Assembly (NCBI GenBank): GCA_937920455.1
Contig: CALETX010000415.1
Location: 1 to 5,617, forward strand
DNA length: 5,617 nucleotides
Reading direction: 5' to 3'
DNA from: an uncultured bacterium
GTDB taxonomy: Bacteria > Verrucomicrobiota > Kiritimatiellia > UBA8416 > CALETX01
Positions 1 to 5,617 of the stretch are shown here, in pieces. Each line of letters opens with the position of its first letter. Position 1 is the stretch's first letter. A model generated the notes under the pieces. The model did not search any database and had not been told where the DNA came from. It saw only the letters and a program-made list of their open reading frames with translations. A program made the translations under genes and the position numbers.

Positions 1-1
1 C

Positions 2-670
2 GCATCGCCGGCATTGTTGCCGTTGTGCGCCTTTGGTGGAGCAGCGCTTACTCTCGCCATAGTGTTCGCGCTGGCAAGTCACAAGGGATCGGCTTCAGTT
101 TACGGCCTCATCATCAGCGGCGTAATCGTCAGCTCGATCGCCGGCAGCTTTCTGATGTTTGTGGTGACCGTAGCGCCTGTTGAGGGCCTCCATACAATCA
201 TGTGGTGGATGCTCGGAAATCTGGAGCCGGATTCAGACGCAATGCTAGTTGCGGTGTCTGTGGTGATAGTGGCATCGGGCGCTCTTGCATGGTCCATGGC
301 GCCGGAACTTAACGCCCTCACTCTCGGCACCGAGACCGCACATTATGTTGGAGTGCGCACATCGGTCATTGCCATCTCAGGACTGGCCATGGCAACTCTC
401 ATGACTGGAGCTGCTGTCAGCATGGCTGGCCTCATCGGCTTCGTGGGTCTTATCGTTCCTCATGTAATGCGGCGCCTCGTTGGCCCCGATCATCGCGTGC
501 TGATACCAGCATCGGCTCTTGCTGGCGGAGCCTTCCTCGCGGCTTGCGACGCTCTTGGTCGTACAATAATGGCGCCGGTGGAAATCCCGGTGGGAGTGGT
601 AACAGCCCTTTGCGGCGGACCGTTCTTTCTCGCGGTTCTGCGCAGGAAAAAGTCGGAGTGGATCGAATGA
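2..670 (+). CDS. FecCD/BtuC-family ABC transporter permease, 5' partial
   Basis: This is the inner-membrane permease of an importer for vitamin B12 (corrinoid) or an iron chelate such as heme or a siderophore. It forms the translocation channel and pairs with the ATPase encoded directly downstream. The reading frame is open to the left edge, so the visible 222 residues are the C-terminal two thirds of a family that is usually about 320-350 residues. The visible part has several long hydrophobic segments. LGTETAHYVGV (near residue 107) fits the cytoplasmic coupling loop that contacts the ATPase. The typical FecCD ending follows: GLIGFVGLIVPHVMRRLVGPDH, then LPVG-like IPVGVVTALCGGPFF, then a short basic tail. 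The TTG at 14 is not the true start, because the family sequence continues upstream of it. The stop overlaps the next start (ATGA at 667-670), so the two genes are probably translated together. The substrate cannot be read from this fragment; the binding protein and any riboswitch would lie outside the window. Confidence 0.95.
   Translation, partial: ASPALLPLCAFGGAALTLAIVFALASHKGSASVYGLIISGVIVSSIAGSFLMFVVTVAPVEGLHTIMWWMLGNLEPDSDAMLVAVSVVIVASGALAWSMAPELNALTLGTETAHYVGVRTSVIAISGLAMATLMTGAAVSMAGLIGFVGLIVPHVMRRLVGPDHRVLIPASALAGGAFLAACDALGRTIMAPVEIPVGVVTALCGGPFFLAVLRRKKSEWIE
655..658 (+). promoter_or_regulatory. Ribosome binding site (GGAG) for the ABC ATPase gene
   Basis: GGAG lies 8 bases before the ATG at 667, inside the last codons of the permease gene. 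It supports the 667 start over an upstream in-frame start at 544, whose extra 41 residues would overlap the permease and do not resemble an ABC ATPase N-terminus. Confidence 0.7.
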
Positions 671-1959
671 TTCTTCACCATCCGGACCCGACATCGCACC
701 CTCCTGCCATCGCATTTGAAAACGTCAGCGCAGGGTATGGCGGAGAACCTGTACTGCGAAATGTGACATTTGAGGTGGAAGATGGAGGTATTGTCGGGAT
801 TCTGGGTCCCAACGGAGCAGGCAAGACTACAATGCTCCGAGCCCTGGCGGGCCTCATAAGACCCATGCGCGGCTCCATCCGTCTGTTCGCTCGCGACACC
901 CGCAAACTCTCCACGCCCGAAAGGGCGAAACTTCTTGGAGTCGTTCCACAATCCCTCGAAACTCCAATGACATTCAGCGTATCTGAGATTGTCATGATGG
1001 GTCGAACCGCGTCGTTGAGCAGATGGCGCATGCCTTCAGTTGCCGATCGCCGCGTCGTCGAGCGGGCAATGGCGTTTACCGATGTGGTCGAAATAAAAAA
1101 CAGACCCTTCTCGGACCTCAGTGGTGGCGAAAAACAACGCGTCGTGATCGCGATGGTGCTCGCTCAGGAGCCGAGGATAATCGTGATGGACGAGCCTACA
1201 TCCCATCTGGACATCAATCACCGCATCGAGGTGATGGAGATCGTCCGGCGGCTAAACCGCGATCACGGTACAACAATTGTCGTCATAAGCCATGACCTTG
1301 CGCTGACAGCCGAATATTGCCGCACGCTCATTCTGCTCGATCACGGCAGAATTGCAGCTCACGGATCGCCCGATTCGGTGATCACGGAGGAAAACATAAG
1401 GAACGTCTATCGCTGCGAGGTGAGCATACAGCGCAACGTGTCCACCGGTTCCCTCGTTGTCCTCCCATCGCTTCGCCCCTTCCGCGCGGAGACATGCGGG
1501 AATGGAGCACGCATTCACGTGATAGCCGGCGGCGGATGCGCCGCGGATATTCTAAGACGCCTCGTCCTGGAAGGTTACACGGTAACTTGCGGGGTGCTGA
1601 ACGAAGGCGATACCGACGGTGAAGTCGCAAAAGCTCTAGGACTAGAGACCGTGTGGGAAAAGCCGTTTTCGCCCATACAGCACGAAGCTGCGGCGGCTGC
1701 TGAACGTCTCGTCGCGGAAGCTGACGCTGTCGTCATATGCGGCGTTCCATTCGGCACGGGAAATCTTCCCAATCTGGACATTGCCAGTAAGGCCCTTCGT
1801 TCAGGGAGAAAAGTTTTGATCATGGACGGCATCGGAGACAGGGACTACACGCCTGGCAGAAAAGCGGCTGCCAAAGCATCTGAGCTCATGGCAGCAGGCG
1901 CCATAACATGGCGCAGCATCACAGACCTCTTTCGCCTTCTTCCGCAACCACCATCATGA
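667..1959 (+). CDS. ABC transporter ATPase (BtuD/FecE type) with extra C-terminal domain
   Basis: This is the cytoplasmic ATPase that powers the corrinoid or iron-chelate importer with the permease upstream. It has 430 residues. The ABC module covers about residues 14-255: an A-loop tyrosine (Y24), Walker A GPNGAGKT (47-54), a Q-loop glutamine (Q95), the signature LSGGEKQR (151-158), Walker B IIVMDE (171-176), D-loop SHLD (179-182) and the switch histidine H209. All catalytic residues are present. BtuD- and FecE-type ATPases are usually about 250-270 residues. Here an additional domain fills about residues 280-430. It begins with a strand and glycine-rich turn (IHVIAGGGCAADILRRL), continues through GVLNEGDTDGEVAKALG, an ADAVVICGVPFGTGNL segment and LIMDGIGDRDYTPG, and ends near FRLLPQPPS. 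The pattern suggests an alternating alpha/beta, Rossmann-like fold. I recall similar extensions on ATPases from archaea and some anaerobic bacteria, but know no proven function. The start is ATG 667, 4 bp inside the permease stop. The 3' end overlaps the convergent tcdA gene by 41 bp. Confidence 0.93.
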   Translation: MILHHPDPTSHPPAIAFENVSAGYGGEPVLRNVTFEVEDGGIVGILGPNGAGKTTMLRALAGLIRPMRGSIRLFARDTRKLSTPERAKLLGVVPQSLETPMTFSVSEIVMMGRTASLSRWRMPSVADRRVVERAMAFTDVVEIKNRPFSDLSGGEKQRVVIAMVLAQEPRIIVMDEPTSHLDINHRIEVMEIVRRLNRDHGTTIVVISHDLALTAEYCRTLILLDHGRIAAHGSPDSVITEENIRNVYRCEVSIQRNVSTGSLVVLPSLRPFRAETCGNGARIHVIAGGGCAADILRRLVLEGYTVTCGVLNEGDTDGEVAKALGLETVWEKPFSPIQHEAAAAAERLVAEADAVVICGVPFGTGNLPNLDIASKALRSGRKVLIMDGIGDRDYTPGRKAAAKASELMAAGAITWRSITDLFRLLPQPPS

Positions 1960-2692
1960 TAGCCTCGTGAGCCGCAAGAAGGCCGAAAATACCCGTTATC
2001 GTAGGAAGACTTCCGAGAGGAGTTCTGGCTCTACCACGGACAAGAAAATCTTCTGCTTCGTCCTCCCCTGCACTCGGCCCCACATGAGGCACATGCTCAA
2101 TGGAGTAGATGCATCGTATCCCCGATTCAATCCCCCGTTTGGCCAGTCGTTTTCGGATAAAACGTGCAAGCCTGCAAACCCTCGTCTCGCTTATATCACC
2201 CACCCTTATCAAACCGGAGTCTCGATGCAATGCCGCCCCCATGGCTGACACCGTCCTTATCCTGGCTCGCCATGCCGATTCAAGGAGGATGACTTTGGGA
2301 CCAACCGAATCAATTGCATCCACCAAAATGTCAACGGGATTGGCAAGAATCGCTGGAAGAGTGGCTGGTTCCACGAAAACGGCCATGGTTTCCACAGTAC
2401 AGCCCGGGTTTATATCCAGAATCCGTTCCCGTGCCACGTCAGTCTTAAGCCTTCCGAGGGTCGAATCCAAGGCAAGAATCTGCCTGTTTATGTTGCTCGA
2501 CCTGACCCTGTCAAAATCCACAAGCCGCAGGTGCCCCACTCCAGCGCGAGCCAGGGCTTCAGCAGCATAAGACCCGACAGCACCGAGGCCAACAACAGTC
2601 ATGCTGGCATTTCGCAACCGTTCAAATGCGCTCCGGCCGAGCAAGAGCTTGCATCTGGCGAATCTATCTTCTTTCGTGCCACCATCAATCAT
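1919..2692 (-). CDS. tcdA: tRNA threonylcarbamoyladenosine dehydratase, TcdA/CsdL type (E1-like)
   Basis: The likely role is ATP-dependent dehydration of t6A at position 37 of ANN-decoding tRNAs to the cyclic form ct6A, in the cytoplasm. The protein has 257 residues, close to the roughly 250-270 usual for TcdA. It starts with a DRFARCKLLLG segment typical of this subfamily, then the nucleotide-binding VVGLGAVGSYAAEAL (residues 33-47), the acidic pair D59/D61 in LVDFD, SNINRQ (66-71), K83 in the GRLKTDV stretch, and DAIDSVGPK (125-133), which points to TcdA rather than MoeB or ThiF. The zinc-binding CxxC pairs of MoeB and ThiF are absent, as expected for TcdA. VSAMGAALHRD (about 148-158) matches the family's AxMGAxxxxDP region with some change. 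The start is ATG 2692 with AAGAGGG about 11 bases upstream. It lies 67 bp downstream of tatD on the same strand, so co-transcription is likely. The last 41 bp overlap the convergent ABC ATPase gene. Confidence 0.92.
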   Translation of the reverse strand: MIDGGTKEDRFARCKLLLGRSAFERLRNASMTVVGLGAVGSYAAEALARAGVGHLRLVDFDRVRSSNINRQILALDSTLGRLKTDVARERILDINPGCTVETMAVFVEPATLPAILANPVDILVDAIDSVGPKVILLESAWRARIRTVSAMGAALHRDSGLIRVGDISETRVCRLARFIRKRLAKRGIESGIRCIYSIEHVPHVGPSAGEDEAEDFLVRGRARTPLGSLPTITGIFGLLAAHEAIMMVVAEEGERGL

Positions 2693-2759
2693 GCACGCCG
2701 GTACCCTCTTTCAAAACATCGCGGACATTATGAACTGCTCGCCTAAGCAACCAGCGCAT
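2685..2759 (-). CDS. Possible 24-residue ORF bridging tatD and tcdA (unproven)
   Basis: This short frame starts with ATG at 2759, directly after the tatD TGA (2762-2760), and ends with TGA at 2687-2685, just inside the tcdA start region. GGAG in the last tatD codons lies 5 bases before its ATG. The product would begin MRWLLRRAVHNVRDVLKEG and is basic at the N-terminus. I recognise no family. It could keep ribosomes moving from tatD to tcdA, or it could be chance, since a 25-codon open frame in 67 bp of spacer is not rare. No comparative evidence is available here. Confidence 0.2.
   Translation of the reverse strand: MRWLLRRAVHNVRDVLKEGTGVHD
2704..2710 (-). promoter_or_regulatory. Ribosome binding site (AAGAGGG) for tcdA
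   Basis: Read on the minus strand, AAGAGGG ends 11 bases before the ATG at 2692. The spacing is a little long but the purine-rich match is good, and it supports this start. The site lies inside the possible 24-codon bridging frame. Confidence 0.5.
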
Positions 2760-3542
2760 TCAATCTCCAAACACGCGACTGGCGTTGTCCCATGTCGTAA
2801 CAGCAACATCCTCAAGGCTCTTACCAAGCGTTCCTGCAATCGCCCTTGCAACTACCACAAGCCGGGATGGCTCGTTGGGACGGGCCGATTCGCTTCCGTC
2901 TTCAAGCACAGGCGGGATATCCGGTGCGTCTGTCTCTATCATGAGCCTGTCCGGCGGCACACAACAGAGTGCAGCTCTGCCGCGTTTGTTGGTCGGCCTG
3001 GTAATCGCCCCGGAAAAAGAAAAGTAAACCGGACCCATACTCGCAAGTTCTGCCACCATCTGCGGGCTTCCGGAATAGGAATGTATGACCAGGCCACGTT
3101 CGGGCAGCCTGGCTCGCCTCAGTAATTCGCTAAGCCGGCCCCATGCTCGGCGGCAGTGAAGCGATACAGGCCTTCTCATCTCACATGCCAAGCGAAGCTG
3201 ATCGAAAAGCATTTGCTCCTGTGTAGCCATGTCCGGAGTCTCCACTCCTTCGTCCAGGCCAATTTCCCCCACAGCAGCACCAGGAACAGCCAGCAATTTT
3301 TCCCGCAGCCGATCGAGCCAGCCCTTTGTCGCCCCGGCGGCGCAAACGGGATGCAAACCCAAGGCCGGCTTCAAAGTGGGATATTTCTGGGCAAGTTCGA
3401 TCACGACGGCCCAATCGCTTTCTTCGACACCGCAGCACAGCATCCGATGCACGCCGGCATCTGCTGCTTGGCGCATGATGACATCTCTGTCGTCGCGAAA
3501 TGCGTCATCCTGGATGTGACAATGGGAATCAAACAAACGCAT
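2760..3542 (-). CDS. tatD: TatD-family metal-dependent hydrolase (putative DNase)
   Basis: This is a cytoplasmic TIM-barrel metallohydrolase of the amidohydrolase superfamily. Characterised family members are metal-dependent 3'-5' DNases, with some reports of activity on other substrates. From ATG 3542 the protein has 260 residues, a normal TatD length. The metal ligands are all visible: H7 and H9 in FDSHCH, E93 in VGEIGLD, H129 in PVSLHCR, H154 in VIHSYSG, and D205 in MIETDAP. GLHP (62-65) and the FSFSGAIT stretch (174-181) are also typical. The tyrosine often found after GEIGLD is replaced by glutamate (GEIGLDEG), a minor change. An in-frame TTG at 3560 would add six residues, but a GGAG directly abuts it, too close to serve it. 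The ATG fits the usual family start, two or three residues before the FDSHCH motif, although its own ribosome site (AGAAG) is weak. tcdA follows on the same strand. The gene is divergent from the pilin-like gene, so it is probably the first gene of a two-gene unit. Confidence 0.93.
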   Translation of the reverse strand: MRLFDSHCHIQDDAFRDDRDVIMRQAADAGVHRMLCCGVEESDWAVVIELAQKYPTLKPALGLHPVCAAGATKGWLDRLREKLLAVPGAAVGEIGLDEGVETPDMATQEQMLFDQLRLACEMRRPVSLHCRRAWGRLSELLRRARLPERGLVIHSYSGSPQMVAELASMGPVYFSFSGAITRPTNKRGRAALCCVPPDRLMIETDAPDIPPVLEDGSESARPNEPSRLVVVARAIAGTLGKSLEDVAVTTWDNASRVFGD

Positions 3543-3649
3543 GAGCCGTGCTTCTATCAACTCCGTTCAACAACCACATCACAAAATTATTTACAATACC
3601 GCTTTTTTCGTTCTTGTCCATAGGGCATCGGTTTGTTATATGGAAATAG
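3543..3649. promoter_or_regulatory. AT-rich divergent intergenic region, likely promoters for tatD and the pilin-like gene
   Basis: These 107 bp separate two divergent genes and are clearly richer in A and T than the flanks, including a run of six T (3603-3608). On the minus strand, TGGACA (3620-3615) and TATTGT (3598-3593) are 16 bp apart and would give tatD a leader of roughly 45 bases. On the plus strand, TTGTCC (3614-3619) and TATATG (3637-3642) are 17 bp apart, but that start point would fall almost on the pilin ATG and leave nearly no leader. TACAAT (3592-3597) is a better -10 match but has no good -35. The positions come from reading by eye against sigma-70 consensus. If the organism is from the PVC group, promoter rules may differ. 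No operator repeat or riboswitch was seen. Confidence 0.35.
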
Positions 3650-3994
3650 ATGAAAAAGGCATTCACACTCGTCGAAATCATGATCGTTGTTGGAATTATC
3701 GGCCTACTGTGCTCCATAGCCATTCCATCATTCGTAAGGGCGCGGGCCACATCTCAACAGAACGCCTGCATCAACAACCTCCGTCAGATAGAATATGGAA
3801 AGGAATGTGCCGCCATAGCCGAGCATTGGGGCGATGGCGAACAGGTAGTCACCACTGTCGTCAACGTGTACATCAAAGGCAATACGAATCCTCAGTGTCC
3901 ATCAGGAGGAACATATTCGTATAATCGTGTGAGCCTGAACCCCTCATGTTCGTTCATGGGGCCAACAACCCACCGTCTGGCGTTGGGTGAATAG
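3650..3994 (+). CDS. Prepilin-type N-terminal cleavage/methylation protein (type IV pilin/type II pseudopilin-like)
   Basis: This is a small secreted, membrane-anchored pilin-like protein of 114 residues. It begins MKKA-FTLVE: a short basic leader, a predicted prepilin-peptidase cut between A4 and F5, and the conserved glutamate at mature position 5 (E9). A hydrophobic helix covers about residues 5-28 and ends IAIPSF. The residue before the cut is Ala rather than the more usual Gly, which is tolerated in the family. After the helix come ATSQQNACINNLRQIEYGKE and a short C-terminal domain with CPSGGTY (83-89) and NPSC (97-100). C83 and C100 could form a disulfide after export; C40 and C53 are further candidates. 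The overall pattern resembles GspG/pilin-like proteins I associate with Kiritimatiellota, Lentisphaerota and relatives. No secretion ATPase, prepilin peptidase or other pilin gene is in the window, so whether it joins a pilus, a secretion system or something else is unknown. GGA 5 bases before the ATG may be its ribosome site. Confidence 0.9.
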   Translation: MKKAFTLVEIMIVVGIIGLLCSIAIPSFVRARATSQQNACINNLRQIEYGKECAAIAEHWGDGEQVVTTVVNVYIKGNTNPQCPSGGTYSYNRVSLNPSCSFMGPTTHRLALGE

Positions 3995-4022
3995 CCGAAT
4001 CAACCCCCACACTCGGCACAGT

Positions 4023-4742
4023 TCATCCGCGTGCCACTGTGACGACATAGACACGCCAGGCACCTGCTTGTTTCAGAGTCTTCGCGCACTCATTAACAGT
4101 CGCCCCGGTGGTCATCACGTCGTCAACAAGCAGAAAGCTTCTGCCTCTTATCCATGAAGCGCGTCCAGAGCCGAATGCTCCAGCAACATTCCGTCTGCGC
4201 CGAGCGGCGGTGAGATCGGTCTGTGTGCCAGTCTTTCTAACTCGTATCAGTGCTCCAGGCCAGGCAGGGATGTGAAGCCTCCTGCCTACACGCACGGCGA
4301 GCAGTTCCGCCTGGTTGAATCCTCTTTCCCTGAGCTTGGCATCGTGAAGCGGAACGCATGTCACAATATCCAAGGGCAGCCGCGCATAATGAGATCGGAC
4401 AGCAGCAACCATCAGGTCGGCCAGATCGCTTAGCATGTGCAGCCCCGCATGGTACTTGAACTCATGAATCGCGTTCCTGACAGGCCCCCTGTATCTGGCT
4501 GCGGATCGCGCAAGATCGAAGTACACAGTGTTATTCCCGCATGTCGAACAAACAAAGGGATAGTCTGCTTCACCGCAAATGGGGTCGCCGCATCTGGAGC
4601 AATAGTGTTCTGTGATCAGTTCGATGGACCGTCTGCAATCCCAACACCAATGACCGCCAGATGGGTCGGCCGCACCTCCACACCCACCGCACACGCGGGG
4701 GTAGACAAAATCAAGAAGCGAACGTGCAATGGCCAAAATCAC
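4023..4742 (-). CDS. comF: ComF-family zinc-finger phosphoribosyltransferase-like protein
   Basis: This cytoplasmic protein has 239 residues, typical of the ComF/GntX family. ComF is required for DNA uptake during transformation in several bacteria; its biochemical reaction is unsettled, though the fold is that of PRPP-using transferases. Two cysteine clusters at the N-terminus suggest zinc binding: C18/C21 with C33/C36, and C48/C51 with C65/C68. Then follow AIHEFKYH (91-98), CVPLHDAKLRERGFNQAELLA (about 129-149), the TGTQTDLTAARRRRNVAGAF segment (171-190), and the PRPP-binding loop LLVDDVMTTGAT (204-215) with its acidic pair D207/D208. The start is GTG at 4742, which overlaps the stop of the upstream phosphorylase gene by 4 bp (GTGA). 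No better start lies nearby, so translational coupling is likely. The 28 bp to the convergent pilin-like gene hold no clear terminator. No other competence gene is visible, so a role in DNA uptake is by family only. Adenine salvage is a speculative alternative suggested by the neighbour. Confidence 0.9.
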   Translation of the reverse strand: MILAIARSLLDFVYPRVCGGCGGAADPSGGHWCWDCRRSIELITEHYCSRCGDPICGEADYPFVCSTCGNNTVYFDLARSAARYRGPVRNAIHEFKYHAGLHMLSDLADLMVAAVRSHYARLPLDIVTCVPLHDAKLRERGFNQAELLAVRVGRRLHIPAWPGALIRVRKTGTQTDLTAARRRRNVAGAFGSGRASWIRGRSFLLVDDVMTTGATVNECAKTLKQAGAWRVYVVTVARG

Positions 4743-5617
4743 GACCCTATGTACCTGCCCGTTATGGGAGCCAGTTCCTTCCTCCTATCAGCCGGAATCA
4801 TAGCAGGATCAGTCACAATGGCATTTTTCAGAGAGTCGCGGCACCCACAATCCGCTGCGTCGTCAACCTGAGCGACAAGGTCAAGGATGATTTCCGCAGC
4901 AACATCAGTGTTCGCCTTGAGATAAGCCAGAATCATCTCAACACTGACGGGCTCTTCTGATACGTGCCAGCAATCGTAGTCCGTCACCATGGCAAGGGCC
5001 TGGTAACACATTTCAGCCTCACGACACAGCTTGGCCTCGGGCAGGCTGGTCATCCCTATCACATCGAATCCAAGGCTTTTGTAATAAAGAGATTCGGCCC
5101 TTGTGGAGAACGAAGGCCCTTCCATGTTCACGTATGTCCCCCCCTCCTGAATTCGTCGCTCATTATGAAGCCCAAGTCTCTCCAGTGTCCGCCGGATGCA
5201 TCGCGCCATAACCCGCCTGAGGTCAGGACAAGTCGGCTCCGAGAAGGAAATATGAGCCACAATTCCTCCACCAAAAAAAGTGTGCCGGGCTGATTGCTTT
5301 GTTCGGTCAAAATACTGGTCAGGCAGGACAAGATCGCGCGGCCTCAGCTCGTTCTTAAAGCTCCCGACAGCACTGAAGGAAATTACCCGGTCCACGCCAA
5401 GTTTCTTGAGTCCAAAGATATTCGCCCTGTGATTTATCTCAGACGGCATGATTCTGTGTCCCCTGCCATGGCGGGGCAGGAAAACCACTTCGCGGCCGTT
5501 AAGGTTTCCTACAACGTACTCATCCGAAGGATCTCCAAACGGCGTGGAAATTTTTATGCTCTCCGCATCTTTCAGCGAATCCAGGCGGTAGAATCCGCTT
5601 CCGCCAATAACACCGAG
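4739..5617 (-). CDS. mtnP: S-methyl-5'-thioadenosine phosphorylase, N-terminus just outside window
   Basis: The predicted reaction is phosphorolysis of 5'-methylthioadenosine to adenine and 5-methylthioribose-1-phosphate. This is the entry step of methionine salvage and removes a by-product of polyamine synthesis and SAM use. It acts in the cytoplasm, typically as a trimer. The frame is open to the right edge and 292 residues are visible. They begin LGVIGGSGFY, the normal family N-terminus, so probably only a few residues are missing. Phosphate-site features are GGSG (5-8), RHGRGH (49-54) and FSAVGS (81-86). The base and ribose site shows EGPSFSTRAES (166-176), IGMTSLPEAKL (187-197) and TDYDCW (212-217). 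The Asp-Tyr-Asp-Cys-Trp pattern favours a 6-amino purine, hence MTAP rather than the 6-oxopurine enzyme PNP. The GTG at 5488 is not the start, because family sequence continues upstream of it. The TGA at 4741-4739 overlaps the comF start, so the two form one unit. Substrate choice between MTA and adenosine-like compounds is inferred from motifs only. Confidence 0.93.
   Translation of the reverse strand, partial: LGVIGGSGFYRLDSLKDAESIKISTPFGDPSDEYVVGNLNGREVVFLPRHGRGHRIMPSEINHRANIFGLKKLGVDRVISFSAVGSFKNELRPRDLVLPDQYFDRTKQSARHTFFGGGIVAHISFSEPTCPDLRRVMARCIRRTLERLGLHNERRIQEGGTYVNMEGPSFSTRAESLYYKSLGFDVIGMTSLPEAKLCREAEMCYQALAMVTDYDCWHVSEEPVSVEMILAYLKANTDVAAEIILDLVAQVDDAADCGCRDSLKNAIVTDPAMIPADRRKELAPITGRYIGS

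Noticed and set aside
544..666. N-terminal extension of the ABC ATPase from an upstream in-frame ATG at 544
   Set aside because: It would overlap the permease gene by more than 120 bp, has no family similarity, and a good GGAG site supports the ATG at 667.
490..951. Open frame of 153 codons on the minus strand opposite the permease and ATPase
   Set aside because: It is antisense to two family-supported genes, with no motif of its own.
2109..2570. Long open frame of 153 codons on the plus strand opposite tcdA
   Set aside because: It lies wholly inside the well-supported tcdA gene, has no recognisable domain and reads as an antisense shadow.
2601..3125. Open frame of 174 codons on the plus strand across the tatD/tcdA junction
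   Set aside because: It overlaps two convincing genes in antisense and its composition (many Cys, His, Arg) is typical of a shadow frame.
3541..3924. Open frame of 127 codons on the plus strand overlapping the pilin-like gene in another frame
   Set aside because: The pilin-like frame has a clear prepilin signal and family pattern; this one has none and starts inside the tatD start region.
3994..4017. Inverted repeat GCCGA...TCGGC in the gap between the pilin-like gene and comF, a possible bidirectional terminator
   Set aside because: The stem is only 5 bp around a 14-base loop and has no T-run on either side, so it is too weak to call.
4739..5488. Shorter phosphorylase starting at GTG 5488
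   Set aside because: Translation upstream of it gives GVIGGSGFY and further family sequence up to the window edge, so 5488 is internal.

Overview
The window looks like chromosomal DNA from an uncultured or little-studied Gram-negative bacterium. The best lineage clue is the small prepilin-type protein at 3650-3994. Its N-terminal segment, its NACINNLRQI stretch and its C-terminal CPSGGTY...NPSC pattern resemble the pseudopilin-like proteins I associate with the PVC superphylum, especially Kiritimatiellota and Lentisphaerota. That placement rests on one short protein and on memory, so it is tentative. The DNA is moderately GC-rich apart from one AT-rich intergenic patch (about 3543-3649). I see no tRNA, rRNA, CRISPR array, insertion sequence or phage gene.

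Layout. (1) Bases 2-1959, plus strand: the end of a FecCD/BtuC-type permease, then an ABC ATPase that starts inside the permease stop codon (ATGA overlap). Together they are the membrane and motor parts of a corrinoid or iron-chelate importer. The ATPase has an additional C-terminal domain of about 150 residues. (2) Bases 1919-3542, minus strand: a TatD-family metal-dependent hydrolase followed by a TcdA-type E1-like enzyme (tRNA t6A dehydratase). A possible 24-codon reading frame exactly bridges the two. The tcdA end runs 41 bp into the end of the ABC ATPase gene. (3) Bases 3543-3649: a short AT-rich divergent intergenic region, the most likely promoter site in the window. (4) Bases 3650-3994, plus strand: the lone pilin-like gene. 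(5) Bases 4023-5617, minus strand: an S-methyl-5'-thioadenosine phosphorylase, cut by the window edge just short of its N-terminus, then a ComF-type phosphoribosyltransferase whose GTG start overlaps the phosphorylase stop by 4 bp.

The content is mostly housekeeping: cofactor uptake, tRNA modification, nucleic-acid-related hydrolysis, and methionine and adenine salvage. The genes are tightly packed and no gene-free stretch exceeds about 110 bp. I found no convincing new defence or mobile system. The points most worth a second look are the extra domain on the ABC ATPase, the pilin-like protein, the coupling of the thioadenosine phosphorylase to a ComF-type transferase, and the small bridging frame between tatD and tcdA.
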